This document shows, piece after piece, positions 1-11,314 of a DNA stretch of 64,000 nt. The position numbers and the translations under genes were made by a program. The DNA lies in assembly GCF_000407605.1 (NCBI RefSeq), contig NZ_ASWO01000007.1, positions 1 through 64,000 on the forward strand, read 5' to 3'. The notes under the pieces are model-generated. The model had not been told where the DNA came from. It worked only from the letters and a program-made list of their open reading frames with translations, and ran no database searches. Positions within the stretch are counted from its first letter, which is position 1; every line of letters begins with the position of its first letter. Source of the DNA: Enterococcus sulfureus ATCC 49903. Its GTDB lineage: Bacteria > Bacillota > Bacilli > Lactobacillales > Enterococcaceae.

Positions 1-3409
<3,409 letters not shown>

Positions 3410-3515
3410 AAATTTGAAACGATCTACGATCGTTAAGCTCTAAATTGACTTTGCTAGCAATAATTGCTTGCTGTTTTGTTTTGCTTCTATTAAATAGAAA
3501 CACCTTACACTATTG

Positions 3516-3543
3516 GTTCGTTTGCTTGCTTTGTTCAGTTTTC
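3516..3543 (-). other. 5' arm of the 16S processing stem (rRNA leader)
   Basis: This leader segment pairs with the spacer segment at 1801-1828: 14 bases (AAAACTGAACAAAG) and 8 bases (AAACGAAC) are complementary, interrupted by a small asymmetric loop. It lies between the rRNA promoters and the mature 16S 5' end. Confidence 0.75.
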
Positions 3544-3576
3544 AAAGGTCTACGTTGTTGTTTTAGCAACTCAATC

Positions 3577-3605
3577 ATCATAACTTTTAAAACATAAAAT
3601 GTCAA
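3577..3605 (-). promoter_or_regulatory. rRNA operon promoter P2
   Basis: Minus strand TTGACA (3600-3605), 17-base spacer, TATGAT (3577-3582). This nearly matches the sigma-A consensus and lies about 170 bases upstream of the 16S 5' end. A T-tract lies just upstream of the -35 box. Confidence 0.85.
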
Positions 3606-3669
3606 CACTTTTTTTTAAAATGTTTTTTACTTTAATGCGTTATCGAATAGTTGTTTTGGCAACTTATAT

Positions 3670-3698
3670 ATAATAACATTCCATATAATTTAAGTCAA
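3670..3698 (-). promoter_or_regulatory. rRNA operon promoter P1
   Basis: Minus strand TTGACT (3693-3698), 17-base spacer, TATTAT (3670-3675), about 93 bases upstream of P2. The tandem arrangement is typical of Firmicutes rRNA operons. P1 sits directly next to the inverted repeat at the end of the gluconokinase gene. The whole 3410-3715 stretch is rRNA leader and promoter sequence; no gene is seen in it. Confidence 0.8.
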
Positions 3699-3701
3699 CC
3701 C

Positions 3702-3733
3702 ATAAGTGAAGAAATCTAAATTTCTTCACTTAT
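3702..3733 (-). terminator. perfect 14-bp inverted repeat over the gluconokinase stop codon
   Basis: ATAAGTGAAGAAAT and its exact complement flank a 4-base loop that contains the TAG stop. It could end gluconokinase transcription before rRNA promoter P1, but no U-run follows on the minus strand, so an intrinsic terminator function is uncertain. Confidence 0.5.
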
Positions 3734-5113
3734 TTTAGTTAATCCTGCGCTAAATATACTAAATGCGGTGGCATAAACTGATACTAAAGACGGATCTGGT
3801 TCGTATACGACTTGTTCTGTTGTATTCGTCGAAAAAATCGAATTTGCTAATAAATACGCTCCATAGGTTGGTTCATTATCTTCAGAATAACAAATTGGTG
3901 TCGAAAAAATCGCCGCACTTAAACGAATCAATTCGGGTTGTTGAAAAAAACCACCAGAAACTGAAATCAATTGCGGCTCTTGAATAAGCAATTGCTTGAT
4001 AAAATTTAAATTAAACAAAATCCCCTCTACAGCTGCACGAACTAAATCGGCTTTTTCATGTTCCCATTTCAATCCTTGATAAGCTGCAGTAACATCTCCA
4101 CTCCATAACGGTGCACGTTCCCCAAATAAGTACGGATAAAAAACTAATCGGTTCGCACCCGGCACGCTAGCCTTTAATAAAGTCGGTAACTGTTGGTAAA
4201 ATTCTTCTTTAGAAGCACAAAAAATTTTAGCTAGCCATTCTAATACTTTTCCCCCATTATTAGTCGGGCCACCAATTACCCAGTATCCCGGCATTAAATA
4301 GTAACAAAAAAATCGTCCTAATGGATCAATCGTACGTTTTGTCGTCAGTACACGGATAGCACCACTGGTACCCAAAGTAACACTTACCGTACTTTTTGTG
4401 CTTACTTTTCCAGCTAAACTTGCTAGACATCCATCTGAAGAGCCGATCATTACTGTAATCGGTTCTGTATAGTCGCCTTGCAACTGTTCCGTCAATGAAA
4501 ATGTATGTATGGTATCTGTGACTTGAGGAAATTGGCTTGACGTTAATTCTAGGTAATCTAGTGCTGATTCATCCCATCTAAATGTTTCCGTGTTAAATAA
4601 TCCACTCGCTGAAGCATTTGAATAATCCGTGACCCATTCTCCAGTTAACCACTCCATTAGATATGCTTTTAAATCACTCCAAAAAGGCGTCATACAATAC
4701 ATATCAGATTGAGCTTCCTTGAAAAAAGCTAGTTTACAAAATGGCGACATTGGATGAATCGGTGTCCCTGTATGTTGATAAATAGTCAAAGCAAAATCTG
4801 TAGCTTTGATTTTTTTGGCACATTGACTTGCTTGTTGATCCGACCAAATATACATCTTTAACGTTTCTTGTTGCAAAGGAATCAACGTATGCATCGGTGT
4901 ACTTAACACGATCGTTTTAAATTCAATACCTTTTAAACGACAAGCTTGCATCGCATGCCAAATAATTTCTTTGATCTGTTTTGGATCTTGATACGCGACG
5001 CCAGTTGGTTCAAATACCGTATCGACGTTTTCTTGATACGTCCATATGGATTTTCCGTTTTGATATACGACGATTTTAACCGCTGTTGTTCCAATATCTA
5101 TTGTAAACTCCAT
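3716..5113 (-). CDS. gntK: gluconokinase, FGGY family
   Basis: Phosphorylates D-gluconate to 6-phosphogluconate in the cytoplasm, feeding the pentose phosphate route. The N-terminal phosphate-binding motif DIGTTAVKIVV is at about residues 6-16. The central signature of FGGY gluconokinases is clear: IGSSDGCLASL, TLGTSGAIRVL, and FCYYLMPGYWVIGGPTNNGG. The C-terminal ATP-site glycines (SGGFFQQPELI) are present. The ATG at 5113 is chosen because AGGTGG precedes it at the right distance; an in-frame ATG 21 bases upstream lacks a comparable site. The protein is about 465 residues, slightly shorter than the usual 490-510. It stands alone, with no gluconate permease or gntR beside it. Confidence 0.88.
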   Translation of the reverse strand: MEFTIDIGTTAVKIVVYQNGKSIWTYQENVDTVFEPTGVAYQDPKQIKEIIWHAMQACRLKGIEFKTIVLSTPMHTLIPLQQETLKMYIWSDQQASQCAKKIKATDFALTIYQHTGTPIHPMSPFCKLAFFKEAQSDMYCMTPFWSDLKAYLMEWLTGEWVTDYSNASASGLFNTETFRWDESALDYLELTSSQFPQVTDTIHTFSLTEQLQGDYTEPITVMIGSSDGCLASLAGKVSTKSTVSVTLGTSGAIRVLTTKRTIDPLGRFFCYYLMPGYWVIGGPTNNGGKVLEWLAKIFCASKEEFYQQLPTLLKASVPGANRLVFYPYLFGERAPLWSGDVTAAYQGLKWEHEKADLVRAAVEGILFNLNFIKQLLIQEPQLISVSGGFFQQPELIRLSAAIFSTPICYSEDNEPTYGAYLLANSIFSTNTTEQVVYEPDPSLVSVYATAFSIFSAGLTKISEEI

Positions 5114-5134
5114 GTTTTCCCACCTACTCTTCAT

Positions 5135-5396
5135 ATTTCCATCTGTTATAACTAGTATAGCAAATCTTACTTAGCTGTTTCTTATTTTCTCACAAACTCT
5201 TCATAGTAGAAAATCACTTTTGTACTGTTCTATTTAAAATCTTAAAGTAACCGTTAACATTAAGCTTAAAACGCAATTATATAATAGTTCAAGAATAAAT
5301 CAATGGCAGAAAACTAACCAAAAAACGAGTTTTATTATGAATAAGAGAGCATTTTATCATATTTCTAATAAAAACTGCATTCTGATCCTAAAAAAA
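5135..5396. other. AT-rich intergenic region between divergent genes
   Basis: Minus strand TATACT at 5154-5159, about 40 bases upstream of the gluconokinase start, is a possible -10 box without a good -35. The remaining roughly 230 bases are AT-rich and I see no gene or clear hairpin in them. Confidence 0.4.
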
Positions 5397-5425
5397 TTGA
5401 CTAGAATTCTTTATGTTCGTAAAAT
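5397..5425 (+). promoter_or_regulatory. promoter of the peptide transporter gene
   Basis: TTGACT (5397-5402), 17-base spacer, TAAAAT (5420-5425). It ends 35 bases before the TTG start codon. Confidence 0.7.
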
Positions 5426-5460
5426 AACCCTTGTGCGAAAATTTAAAGGAGGGATAATTT

Positions 5461-6969
5461 TTGAATTATTCTAGAGAAGAAATGGTCAATAGCGTACCAT
5501 CTAAAGGGTTCTTTGGCCACCCTCGCGGACTTGGTGTGTTATTTTTCATCGAGTTTTGGGAAAGATTTAGTTATTACGGCATGCGCGCAATTTTACTGTA
5601 TTTTATGTACGATTCTGTTGCCAATGGTGGACTAGGCTTAGCGGAAACAACTGCTCAGTCTATTATGTCTTTGTATGGTGCATTAATTTTTATGACGTGT
5701 ATCATCGGAGGTTGGTTAGCTGACCGGGTGTTTGGTTCACGAACAACACTTTTTTATGGTGCAGTATTGATTATGTTAGGGCACGTTTTTCTAGCACTCC
5801 CTTTTGGAGGCTTGGTAACCTTTTTAGCATCGATGTTGTTTATCATCATCGGAACTGGAATGTTAAAACCAAATATCTCGAATGTCGTAGGTGGTCTGTA
5901 TGACAAAAATGACACACGTATGGATAATGGTTTTGTCATCTTTTATATGTCTGTTAATATGGGTGCGTTTATTTCGCCATTGATCGTTGGAAACTTACAA
6001 ACTTCCTTTGGTTATCACGCAGGATTTAGCGCTGCTGCTTTTGGAATGTTTTTAGCATTGATTTTTTATATTCTATTTAATAAAAAAAATCTTGGATTAG
6101 TCGGCAAAGATATCCCAAATCCACTTGATGCACTTGAAAAGCGTCAATTTAAAAAGAACTTAGCGATTGTATTTGCTGTTGTAGTCGTGTTGTTAATCAT
6201 TGGCTATTTCACAAACTTACTAACGTTTAATGTCTTTTCACTTGTCGTAACGGGTCTGGGAATCTTTTTACCATTCATTTATTTCTGGTCAATGTATAGT
6301 AGTAAAAAAACGACCACTGTTGAAAAATCACGCTTATTGTCTTACATCCCTCTCTTTTTATCTGCAGTGATGTTCTGGGCGATTCAAGAGCAAGGTTCTT
6401 CAATTTTGGGTGCGTTTATCGACAAAAACACACAACGTGATTTAAATCCGTTGTTAAATATCGACTATACGGTTCCAGCTGCCTTTTTCCAATCGATCAA
6501 TCCACTCTTGATCGTACTCTTTGCTCCGATTATTTCTTGGTTCTGGCAAAGATTAGGCAATCGTGCACCTGCAACACCAATCAAATTTGCCATTGGTTTA
6601 TTCTTAGCAGGAATTTCATTCTTAATGATGGTCATCCCAACTATGGGAATGGATAGTCAAACGTTGATCAATCCTTTATGGATCGTATTCTCGTTTGCCA
6701 TTTGTGTTATCGGTGAATTGTGCTTGTCTCCAGTTGGATCAAGTGTTTCTGTTAAATTAGCCCCAAAAGCATTTGAATCTCAAATGATGTCATTATGGTT
6801 ATTATCTTCTGCCACTGCACAAGGTGTGAATGCGCAGTTGGTTCGTTTATATGGCATTATGTCAAAATCAACTTATTTTGGTTTCTTAGGTGGGATCGCG
6901 ATTGCATTAGCCGTAATCGTGTTTGTTCTAACCCCTTGGATGTCGAAAAAAATGCAAGGAATTAAATAA
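5461..6969 (+). CDS. dtpT: di-/tripeptide:proton symporter, POT/PTR2 family
   Basis: Imports di- and tripeptides with protons across the cytoplasmic membrane. The N-terminal block GHPRGLGVLFFIEFWERFSYYGMRA carries the family motif ExxERFxYYG that couples protons. The PTR2 signature FYMSVNMGAFISPL is at about residues 161-174. About 14 hydrophobic segments span 502 residues, the normal length for DtpT. The start is TTG: AAAGGAGGG lies 7 bases before it and the first ATG, at codon 8, has no such site. A hairpin terminator follows at once. Such transporters are typical of lactic acid bacteria living on protein digests. Confidence 0.93.
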   Translation: MNYSREEMVNSVPSKGFFGHPRGLGVLFFIEFWERFSYYGMRAILLYFMYDSVANGGLGLAETTAQSIMSLYGALIFMTCIIGGWLADRVFGSRTTLFYGAVLIMLGHVFLALPFGGLVTFLASMLFIIIGTGMLKPNISNVVGGLYDKNDTRMDNGFVIFYMSVNMGAFISPLIVGNLQTSFGYHAGFSAAAFGMFLALIFYILFNKKNLGLVGKDIPNPLDALEKRQFKKNLAIVFAVVVVLLIIGYFTNLLTFNVFSLVVTGLGIFLPFIYFWSMYSSKKTTTVEKSRLLSYIPLFLSAVMFWAIQEQGSSILGAFIDKNTQRDLNPLLNIDYTVPAAFFQSINPLLIVLFAPIISWFWQRLGNRAPATPIKFAIGLFLAGISFLMMVIPTMGMDSQTLINPLWIVFSFAICVIGELCLSPVGSSVSVKLAPKAFESQMMSLWLLSSATAQGVNAQLVRLYGIMSKSTYFGFLGGIAIALAVIVFVLTPWMSKKMQGIK

Positions 6970-6975
6970 AAAAAG

Positions 6976-7006
6976 CATGACCAATTCAATTGGTCATGTT
7001 TTTTTT
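6976..7006. terminator. bidirectional terminator between dtpT and metB-like gene
   Basis: ATGACCAATT and AATTGGTCAT form a 10-bp stem, with a T-run to the right (6999-7006) and an A-run to the left. It serves dtpT on plus and the methionine operon on minus. Confidence 0.9.
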
Positions 7007-8093
7007 ACTCTAATGCTTGAAGAAGATCAGCAATCAAATCATCTGCATGTTCAATCCCTACCGATAAGCGGAGGAGATCAGGTGTTAACCCATAAGATTC
7101 TCGCTCTGCTTGAGGAATATCTGCATGTGTTTGCGTTGTAGGATACGTGATTAAACTTTCGACACCACCTAAACTTTCTGCAAAAGAAATAATCGTCAGT
7201 CGCGCTAAAAATTCTTTGATCAACGTTTCTGATTGGAGTTTCAAGCTGATCATTGCTCCTTTGCCCGCATAAAATACTTCTTTGATTTTTTCATGTTCTG
7301 CTAAGGCCGTTACGATTTTTTTCGCATTCTCTTCTTGTTTATCAAAACGCAAGGATAAAGTTTTCAAACTACGAATAAACAACCAACAATCGAAATTGCT
7401 TAATGAAGGACCGATTGTATTGGCTAGATAAACTAAACGAGAGTCAAGATCAGGATGTTTGCTCACGATGACACCAGCTAAGATATCATTGTGCCCGGTT
7501 AAATATTTTGTTCCTGAATGGATGACAATATCCGCGCCTTCATCTAAAGGTTTTTGGCGTAATGGTGTTAAAAACGTATTGTCGACAATCAAATACGCAT
7601 GATGCTTTTTAGCTAACTCGCTGACTTTTGCAATCGAGGTTTCATTCATTAATGGATTCGTCGGCGTTTCCAGAAAAATTGCTGCCACTTCATCTGTTAA
7701 TTGTGCTTCTAAGTCTTCAACACGATCAAAATAATAAAATTTCGCGCGTTTTCTGGCTTCTAATTCCTTGAAAAACCGATAACTTCCTCCGTAAAGGTCG
7801 CGCGAGACAAAGAACGTTGATCCACTATCAAATAAATCAAAAACCAATGCGATAGCACTCATACCAGAGCTTGTAACAATAGCTTGCGTGCCATTTTCTA
7901 AGTTTGCTAGTCCTTCTTCTAAAATATCACGTGTTGGATTTTTGGTCCGTGTGTAATCATATCCCGTACTTTGGCCTAATTCTGGATGGGCAAAGGTCGT
8001 ACTTAAATAAATTGGGGCACTGATTGCACCGGTTTGTGGATCTTTTCGATTTCCTAATTGTGCTAACTCGGTTTCAAATTGGACCATGCTCAT
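7005..8093 (-). CDS. metB: cystathionine gamma-synthase/beta-lyase-type PLP enzyme
   Basis: Cys/Met-metabolism PLP-dependent lyase. It has the family landmarks STTFAHP, YDYTRTKNPTRDILE, SSGMSAI, FLETPTNP, VDNTFLTP and the PLP-lysine block IHSGTKYLTGH. At 362 residues it is near the usual 370-390. It is the last gene of metA-patB-metB; its ATG overlaps the patB stop (ATGA), so the two are translationally coupled. Because MetA supplies an acylated homoserine and PatB is a beta-lyase, gamma-synthase is the most economical role here. Sequence alone does not separate gamma-synthase, beta-lyase and gamma-lyase. Confidence 0.85.
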   Translation of the reverse strand: MSMVQFETELAQLGNRKDPQTGAISAPIYLSTTFAHPELGQSTGYDYTRTKNPTRDILEEGLANLENGTQAIVTSSGMSAIALVFDLFDSGSTFFVSRDLYGGSYRFFKELEARKRAKFYYFDRVEDLEAQLTDEVAAIFLETPTNPLMNETSIAKVSELAKKHHAYLIVDNTFLTPLRQKPLDEGADIVIHSGTKYLTGHNDILAGVIVSKHPDLDSRLVYLANTIGPSLSNFDCWLFIRSLKTLSLRFDKQEENAKKIVTALAEHEKIKEVFYAGKGAMISLKLQSETLIKEFLARLTIISFAESLGGVESLITYPTTQTHADIPQAERESYGLTPDLLRLSVGIEHADDLIADLLQALE

Positions 8094-9277
8094 CTCTCTC
8101 CTTTGATTGCAGCGATTAATTGACGAATTGCTTGGTGAATCAACTCGGGTTTCGTAGCTAAATTGATTCGAATGTACGTATCATATTCTTTAGCGAACCA
8201 TTCCCCAAAATCAATAGCTAACTTTGCTTTTTCTTGAACCAGTGTTTTTACAGCTTCTCCATTCAGCACATCTGCTAAATTGATCCACATCAGATACGTT
8301 CCTTCTAAAGGACTGATTGCAATATCGGGAAATGCTGCTGTAAGTTCATTTCGGATGTATTGTTCATTTTCACGAACGATTTCTAAAAAAGTCGCCAACC
8401 ATTCATCACTTTTTGTGTAAGCTGTTTTTGCGGCTACTTGACCTAAAACACTAAGTTCTGTTTGACGATGTGTGCTTGCCCAATGATCAAAAGCCTCTCG
8501 TAGTTGGACATTTGGAAACCACATATGAGCATTTAATAATCCTGCAAAATTAAACGTTTTAGAAGGCGCATTGCACACGATCAATTGCTCAAACTCTAAC
8601 TCTTTAGCTACAGTCAATGCAGAGACAAATGGACGATTCGTTAAAATCAAATCTGAATGGATTTCATCTGAGATCACTAAGACATTGTAAGCTTTACATA
8701 GACTAAACAAGCGATGTAACTCCTCTTTGCGCCATACACGTCCTACTGGATTATGAGGGGAGCATAAGATAAATAGTTTAATCTCTTTTGTAGTAAATAA
8801 TGCTTCTAATGCATTAAAATCCATGTAATAATGTTCATCTTTATTGACTAAAGGCGCTTGGATCAATTGGCGGTTTTGATCTTCAATTGCATGATAAAAC
8901 GGATAATATACAGGTGGCTGGATCAAAATTTGATCAGATTCTTGTGTAAAACAGGCGATCAGATCATAAAGTGCTTGTACAACACCTGTTGAAAAACGTA
9001 ACCACTCTTCTTTGACTTGTGTTTGTTCATGACGATCTAACCAACCTTGATAAGCTGTTACATAATCTTTTGGCGTTTTAGAATATCCAAAAATACCATG
9101 TTCAATCCGAGTGATCAACGCTTCTTTTACATGTTGGTCCGTCGAAAAATCAGAATCTGCTACCCATAAAGGTAAAAGATCCGCTTGACCAAATCGTTCT
9201 GATAAGGCATCCCATTTTAATGAATCACTGTTGTGTCGTTCTCGATAATAATTGTCAATAAACGTTTCCTTCTTCAT
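8090..9277 (-). CDS. patB: cystathionine beta-lyase (C-S lyase), MalY/PatB family
   Basis: Class I/II fold-type I PLP enzyme that cleaves C-S bonds in cystathionine (giving homocysteine) and related S-conjugates. The MalY/PatB hallmarks are visible: LPLWVADSDF near the N-terminus, CSPHNPVGRVW, ISDEIHSDL and the PLP-lysine region NAPSKTFNFAGL. The length of 395 residues is normal. It lies 10 bases downstream of metA and overlaps metB by 4 bases. PatB-type lyases can also act on alkylated cysteines, which may link it to the organosulfur operon at 22.6-30.1 kb. Confidence 0.9.
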   Translation of the reverse strand: MKKETFIDNYYRERHNSDSLKWDALSERFGQADLLPLWVADSDFSTDQHVKEALITRIEHGIFGYSKTPKDYVTAYQGWLDRHEQTQVKEEWLRFSTGVVQALYDLIACFTQESDQILIQPPVYYPFYHAIEDQNRQLIQAPLVNKDEHYYMDFNALEALFTTKEIKLFILCSPHNPVGRVWRKEELHRLFSLCKAYNVLVISDEIHSDLILTNRPFVSALTVAKELEFEQLIVCNAPSKTFNFAGLLNAHMWFPNVQLREAFDHWASTHRQTELSVLGQVAAKTAYTKSDEWLATFLEIVRENEQYIRNELTAAFPDIAISPLEGTYLMWINLADVLNGEAVKTLVQEKAKLAIDFGEWFAKEYDTYIRINLATKPELIHQAIRQLIAAIKGER

Positions 9278-9287
9278 CTAATTCCCC

Positions 9288-10220
9288 CTAATTTTCAGTC
9301 AATCGACACTCAACTTGTCCAATTTGCGTTTCGTCAAATGGTGTACGTTGATACGTGTCGTGTATCCAATTTAAAAAAAACAATGACGCATGTGATTGCC
9401 AAGTATTGATGACTCCTTTGTTTGGATCATCTTCTATAAAATAATGTTCTGGCTTTTTAGCTTTGCCAGTCATTAGATCTCGTTGGTATTCTTTCAATAA
9501 TGTATCTGTCTCATATTCTAGATGACCGAATAAAAATAGATTTTTTTGATTTTTAGATGCGACAATAGCTGGACCCGTCTTGTGACTTGTCGCTAGCACA
9601 TCTAGATCACTTTTTTGTAATGCTTGCTCATCGATTCCAGTAAAACGAGAATGTGGGCAATAAAATTGTTTCGAAAAGCCACGTAATGTCGGATGACCTT
9701 GCACGATCGTTTGCTCGAATACACCCAATAATTTTTCATGATAGCGGGTCTTCTTAATGTTATAGTGATGATACATCGCTGCTTGTGCCCCCCAACAAAT
9801 ATGCATCACAGAAGTACAATGAGTCTGACTCCACTCTAAAATATCACAAAGTTCATCCCAATAATCAATTTCTTCAAACGGCTTTTGTTCAATTGGCGCA
9901 CCTGTAATAATCAACCCATCTAAATTTTCAGCTTTCATCTCAGCTGTTGTTGCATAAAACTTTGTTAAATGCGCTTGGCTCGTATGTTTACTAACATGAT
10001 GGGTCATGCGTAATAGTCGAACATCGATTTGTAACGGACTCATTGAGAGCAATCGAAGCAATTGCGTCTCTGTTTGGATTTTGTCGGGCATTAAATTGAT
10101 AATCCCGATCTTCATCGGACGAATATCTTGATGTTTTGCTTGTTGATCTTTAATTGCATAAATCGTTTCTTGTTTTAAGACTTTGGCTGCCGGTAAATCC
10201 TGAGCAATAATAATAGGCAA
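9288..10220 (-). CDS. metA: homoserine O-acyltransferase MetA
   Basis: Acylates homoserine, the first committed step of methionine synthesis. The catalytic cysteine lies in HICWGAQAA, and MPDKIQTETQLLR, GAPIEQ, PHSRFTG and GHLEYE are family blocks. TTG at 10220 is the best start: GAGGAG lies 8 bases before it, and the product (LPIIIAQDLPAA...) aligns with the usual MetA N-terminus and gives 310 residues (family about 305-310). A longer frame reaching back to 10322 runs through the T-box terminator and is not real. The acyl donor (acetyl- or succinyl-CoA) cannot be decided by eye; in Gram-positive MetA it is usually acetyl-CoA. Confidence 0.93.
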   Translation of the reverse strand: MPIIIAQDLPAAKVLKQETIYAIKDQQAKHQDIRPMKIGIINLMPDKIQTETQLLRLLSMSPLQIDVRLLRMTHHVSKHTSQAHLTKFYATTAEMKAENLDGLIITGAPIEQKPFEEIDYWDELCDILEWSQTHCTSVMHICWGAQAAMYHHYNIKKTRYHEKLLGVFEQTIVQGHPTLRGFSKQFYCPHSRFTGIDEQALQKSDLDVLATSHKTGPAIVASKNQKNLFLFGHLEYETDTLLKEYQRDLMTGKAKKPEHYFIEDDPNKGVINTWQSHASLFFLNWIHDTYQRTPFDETQIGQVECRLTEN

Positions 10221-10242
10221 ATAAGTCGCTCCTCTCTCCATA

Positions 10243-10458
10243 AAAAAAGCCCCTTTACCGTTAAACGGTAAAGGGACGAATATTCGTGGTACCACCCTAA
10301 TTTGCACATAGCTGTGCCTCATTGGTCATGCGCATATAACGGACGCTCACCCGTTTATTTAGCTTGCACCAAATAAAAACTCCAAGTTCATCTTCATCTT
10401 TGCATCACGTCTCCTTTTTCAGCTACCGGAGTCTCTGTATCGCTTGCATTGGACTACT
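10243..10458 (-). promoter_or_regulatory. T-box riboswitch, methionine-type, upstream of metA
   Basis: Minus strand shows the T-box core AGGGTGGTACCACG (about 10283-10297) that pairs with the tRNA acceptor end, followed by a strong terminator: CCCTTTACCGTT and AACGGTAAAGGG with a T-run (10243-10275). The Stem I base pairs GACTCC with GGAGTT, and near its 3' side ATG lies in a GAAG-ATG-AAC context that fits the specifier position. Uncharged tRNA-Met would therefore stabilise the antiterminator and switch on metA-patB-metB. The T-box core and terminator are certain; the specifier assignment is inference supported by gene content. Confidence 0.93.
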
Positions 10459-10496
10459 CTTCTCTTCTTCATTTTTTCTCATATGAATTTCATTTT

Positions 10497-10524
10497 ATTA
10501 TAATGGTTTTTATTGAAAAGTCAA
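10497..10524 (-). promoter_or_regulatory. promoter of the metA operon
   Basis: TTGACT (10519-10524), 16-base spacer, TATAAT (10497-10502) on the minus strand, about 40 bases upstream of the T-box Stem I. It lies just after the stop codon of the HAD phosphatase gene. Confidence 0.75.
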
Positions 10525-10527
10525 CGA

Positions 10528-11301
10528 CTAAATCCATCCATACTGTCGACAAGCATATTCGATTCCATCTTCTGTATTGGCTTTGGTTACAAAATCAGCG
10601 CGCTCTTTCAACTCATCTACTGCATTTCCCATTGCGATACTAAACCAATCTGGATCAAACATCACCAGATCGTTCGTATCATCTCCAAAGACCACAACGT
10701 CGGCTAATGGAGCATTTAATTGTGCCATCAGTTGTCGAATTCCTTGATCTTTTTCATCGATTTGATACATTAAATACTCCGGCACATAATACAAACTAGG
10801 CAACACGTCTTTTGTGGTCAAGATCTGCTGACTTGTTTTGGGCAATGCGATATATAGTTTGTAAATCGTCTCCAATTGTTCAATATCCAATGTATCGTCT
10901 ATACGATAAGTTGTCGGTTCTTGCCTTGGTCCTACTTGTGTGACAAAACGATCGTCTTTACTCACTACTTCTTGTGAGTCACTTAATGCAAATAAGACAC
11001 CTAATCCAAGTTGTTCTGCCTCTTTGGCGATTTGTTTTGCTTTTTCTAAATCAAGTGGCCGATTACCTACTAATTGATCTTCAATCACAATTGCCCCACC
11101 CCCAGCGCAGACCATGTTGTGTAGTCCTAATGCTTCCATAATTGGACGAGCTTTATAATGTGCACGCCCAGTTGCAATCGCCACAAAATGACCGTTAGCT
11201 TGTAATTGATCTAATGTTCGTTTGGCACTAGGTATGACTTCATTTGTCACACGATCTGTCAAAGTACCATCAATATCAAAAAAGAAATATTTTTTTTGCA
11301 T
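10528..11301 (-). CDS. HAD-superfamily sugar phosphatase, Cof type
   Basis: Cytoplasmic hydrolase with the HAD nucleophile motif DIDGTLT at residues 9-15, motif II AIATGR, a C2-type cap, and the motif IV block VVFGDDTNDLVMF. At 257 residues it matches the Cof/YidA subfamily, whose members dephosphorylate sugar phosphates or flavin/PLP compounds; the substrate cannot be read from sequence. AAGGAG lies 9 bases before the ATG. It starts 13 bases after the napA stop and is probably co-transcribed with it. Confidence 0.85.
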   Translation of the reverse strand: MQKKYFFFDIDGTLTDRVTNEVIPSAKRTLDQLQANGHFVAIATGRAHYKARPIMEALGLHNMVCAGGGAIVIEDQLVGNRPLDLEKAKQIAKEAEQLGLGVLFALSDSQEVVSKDDRFVTQVGPRQEPTTYRIDDTLDIEQLETIYKLYIALPKTSQQILTTKDVLPSLYYVPEYLMYQIDEKDQGIRQLMAQLNAPLADVVVFGDDTNDLVMFDPDWFSIAMGNAVDELKERADFVTKANTEDGIEYACRQYGWI

Positions 11302-11314
11302 ACGATTGACTCCT

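Noticed and set aside
10221-10322. N-terminal extension of MetA
   Set aside because: It runs through the T-box core and terminator; the TTG at 10220 has a good site and gives the family length.
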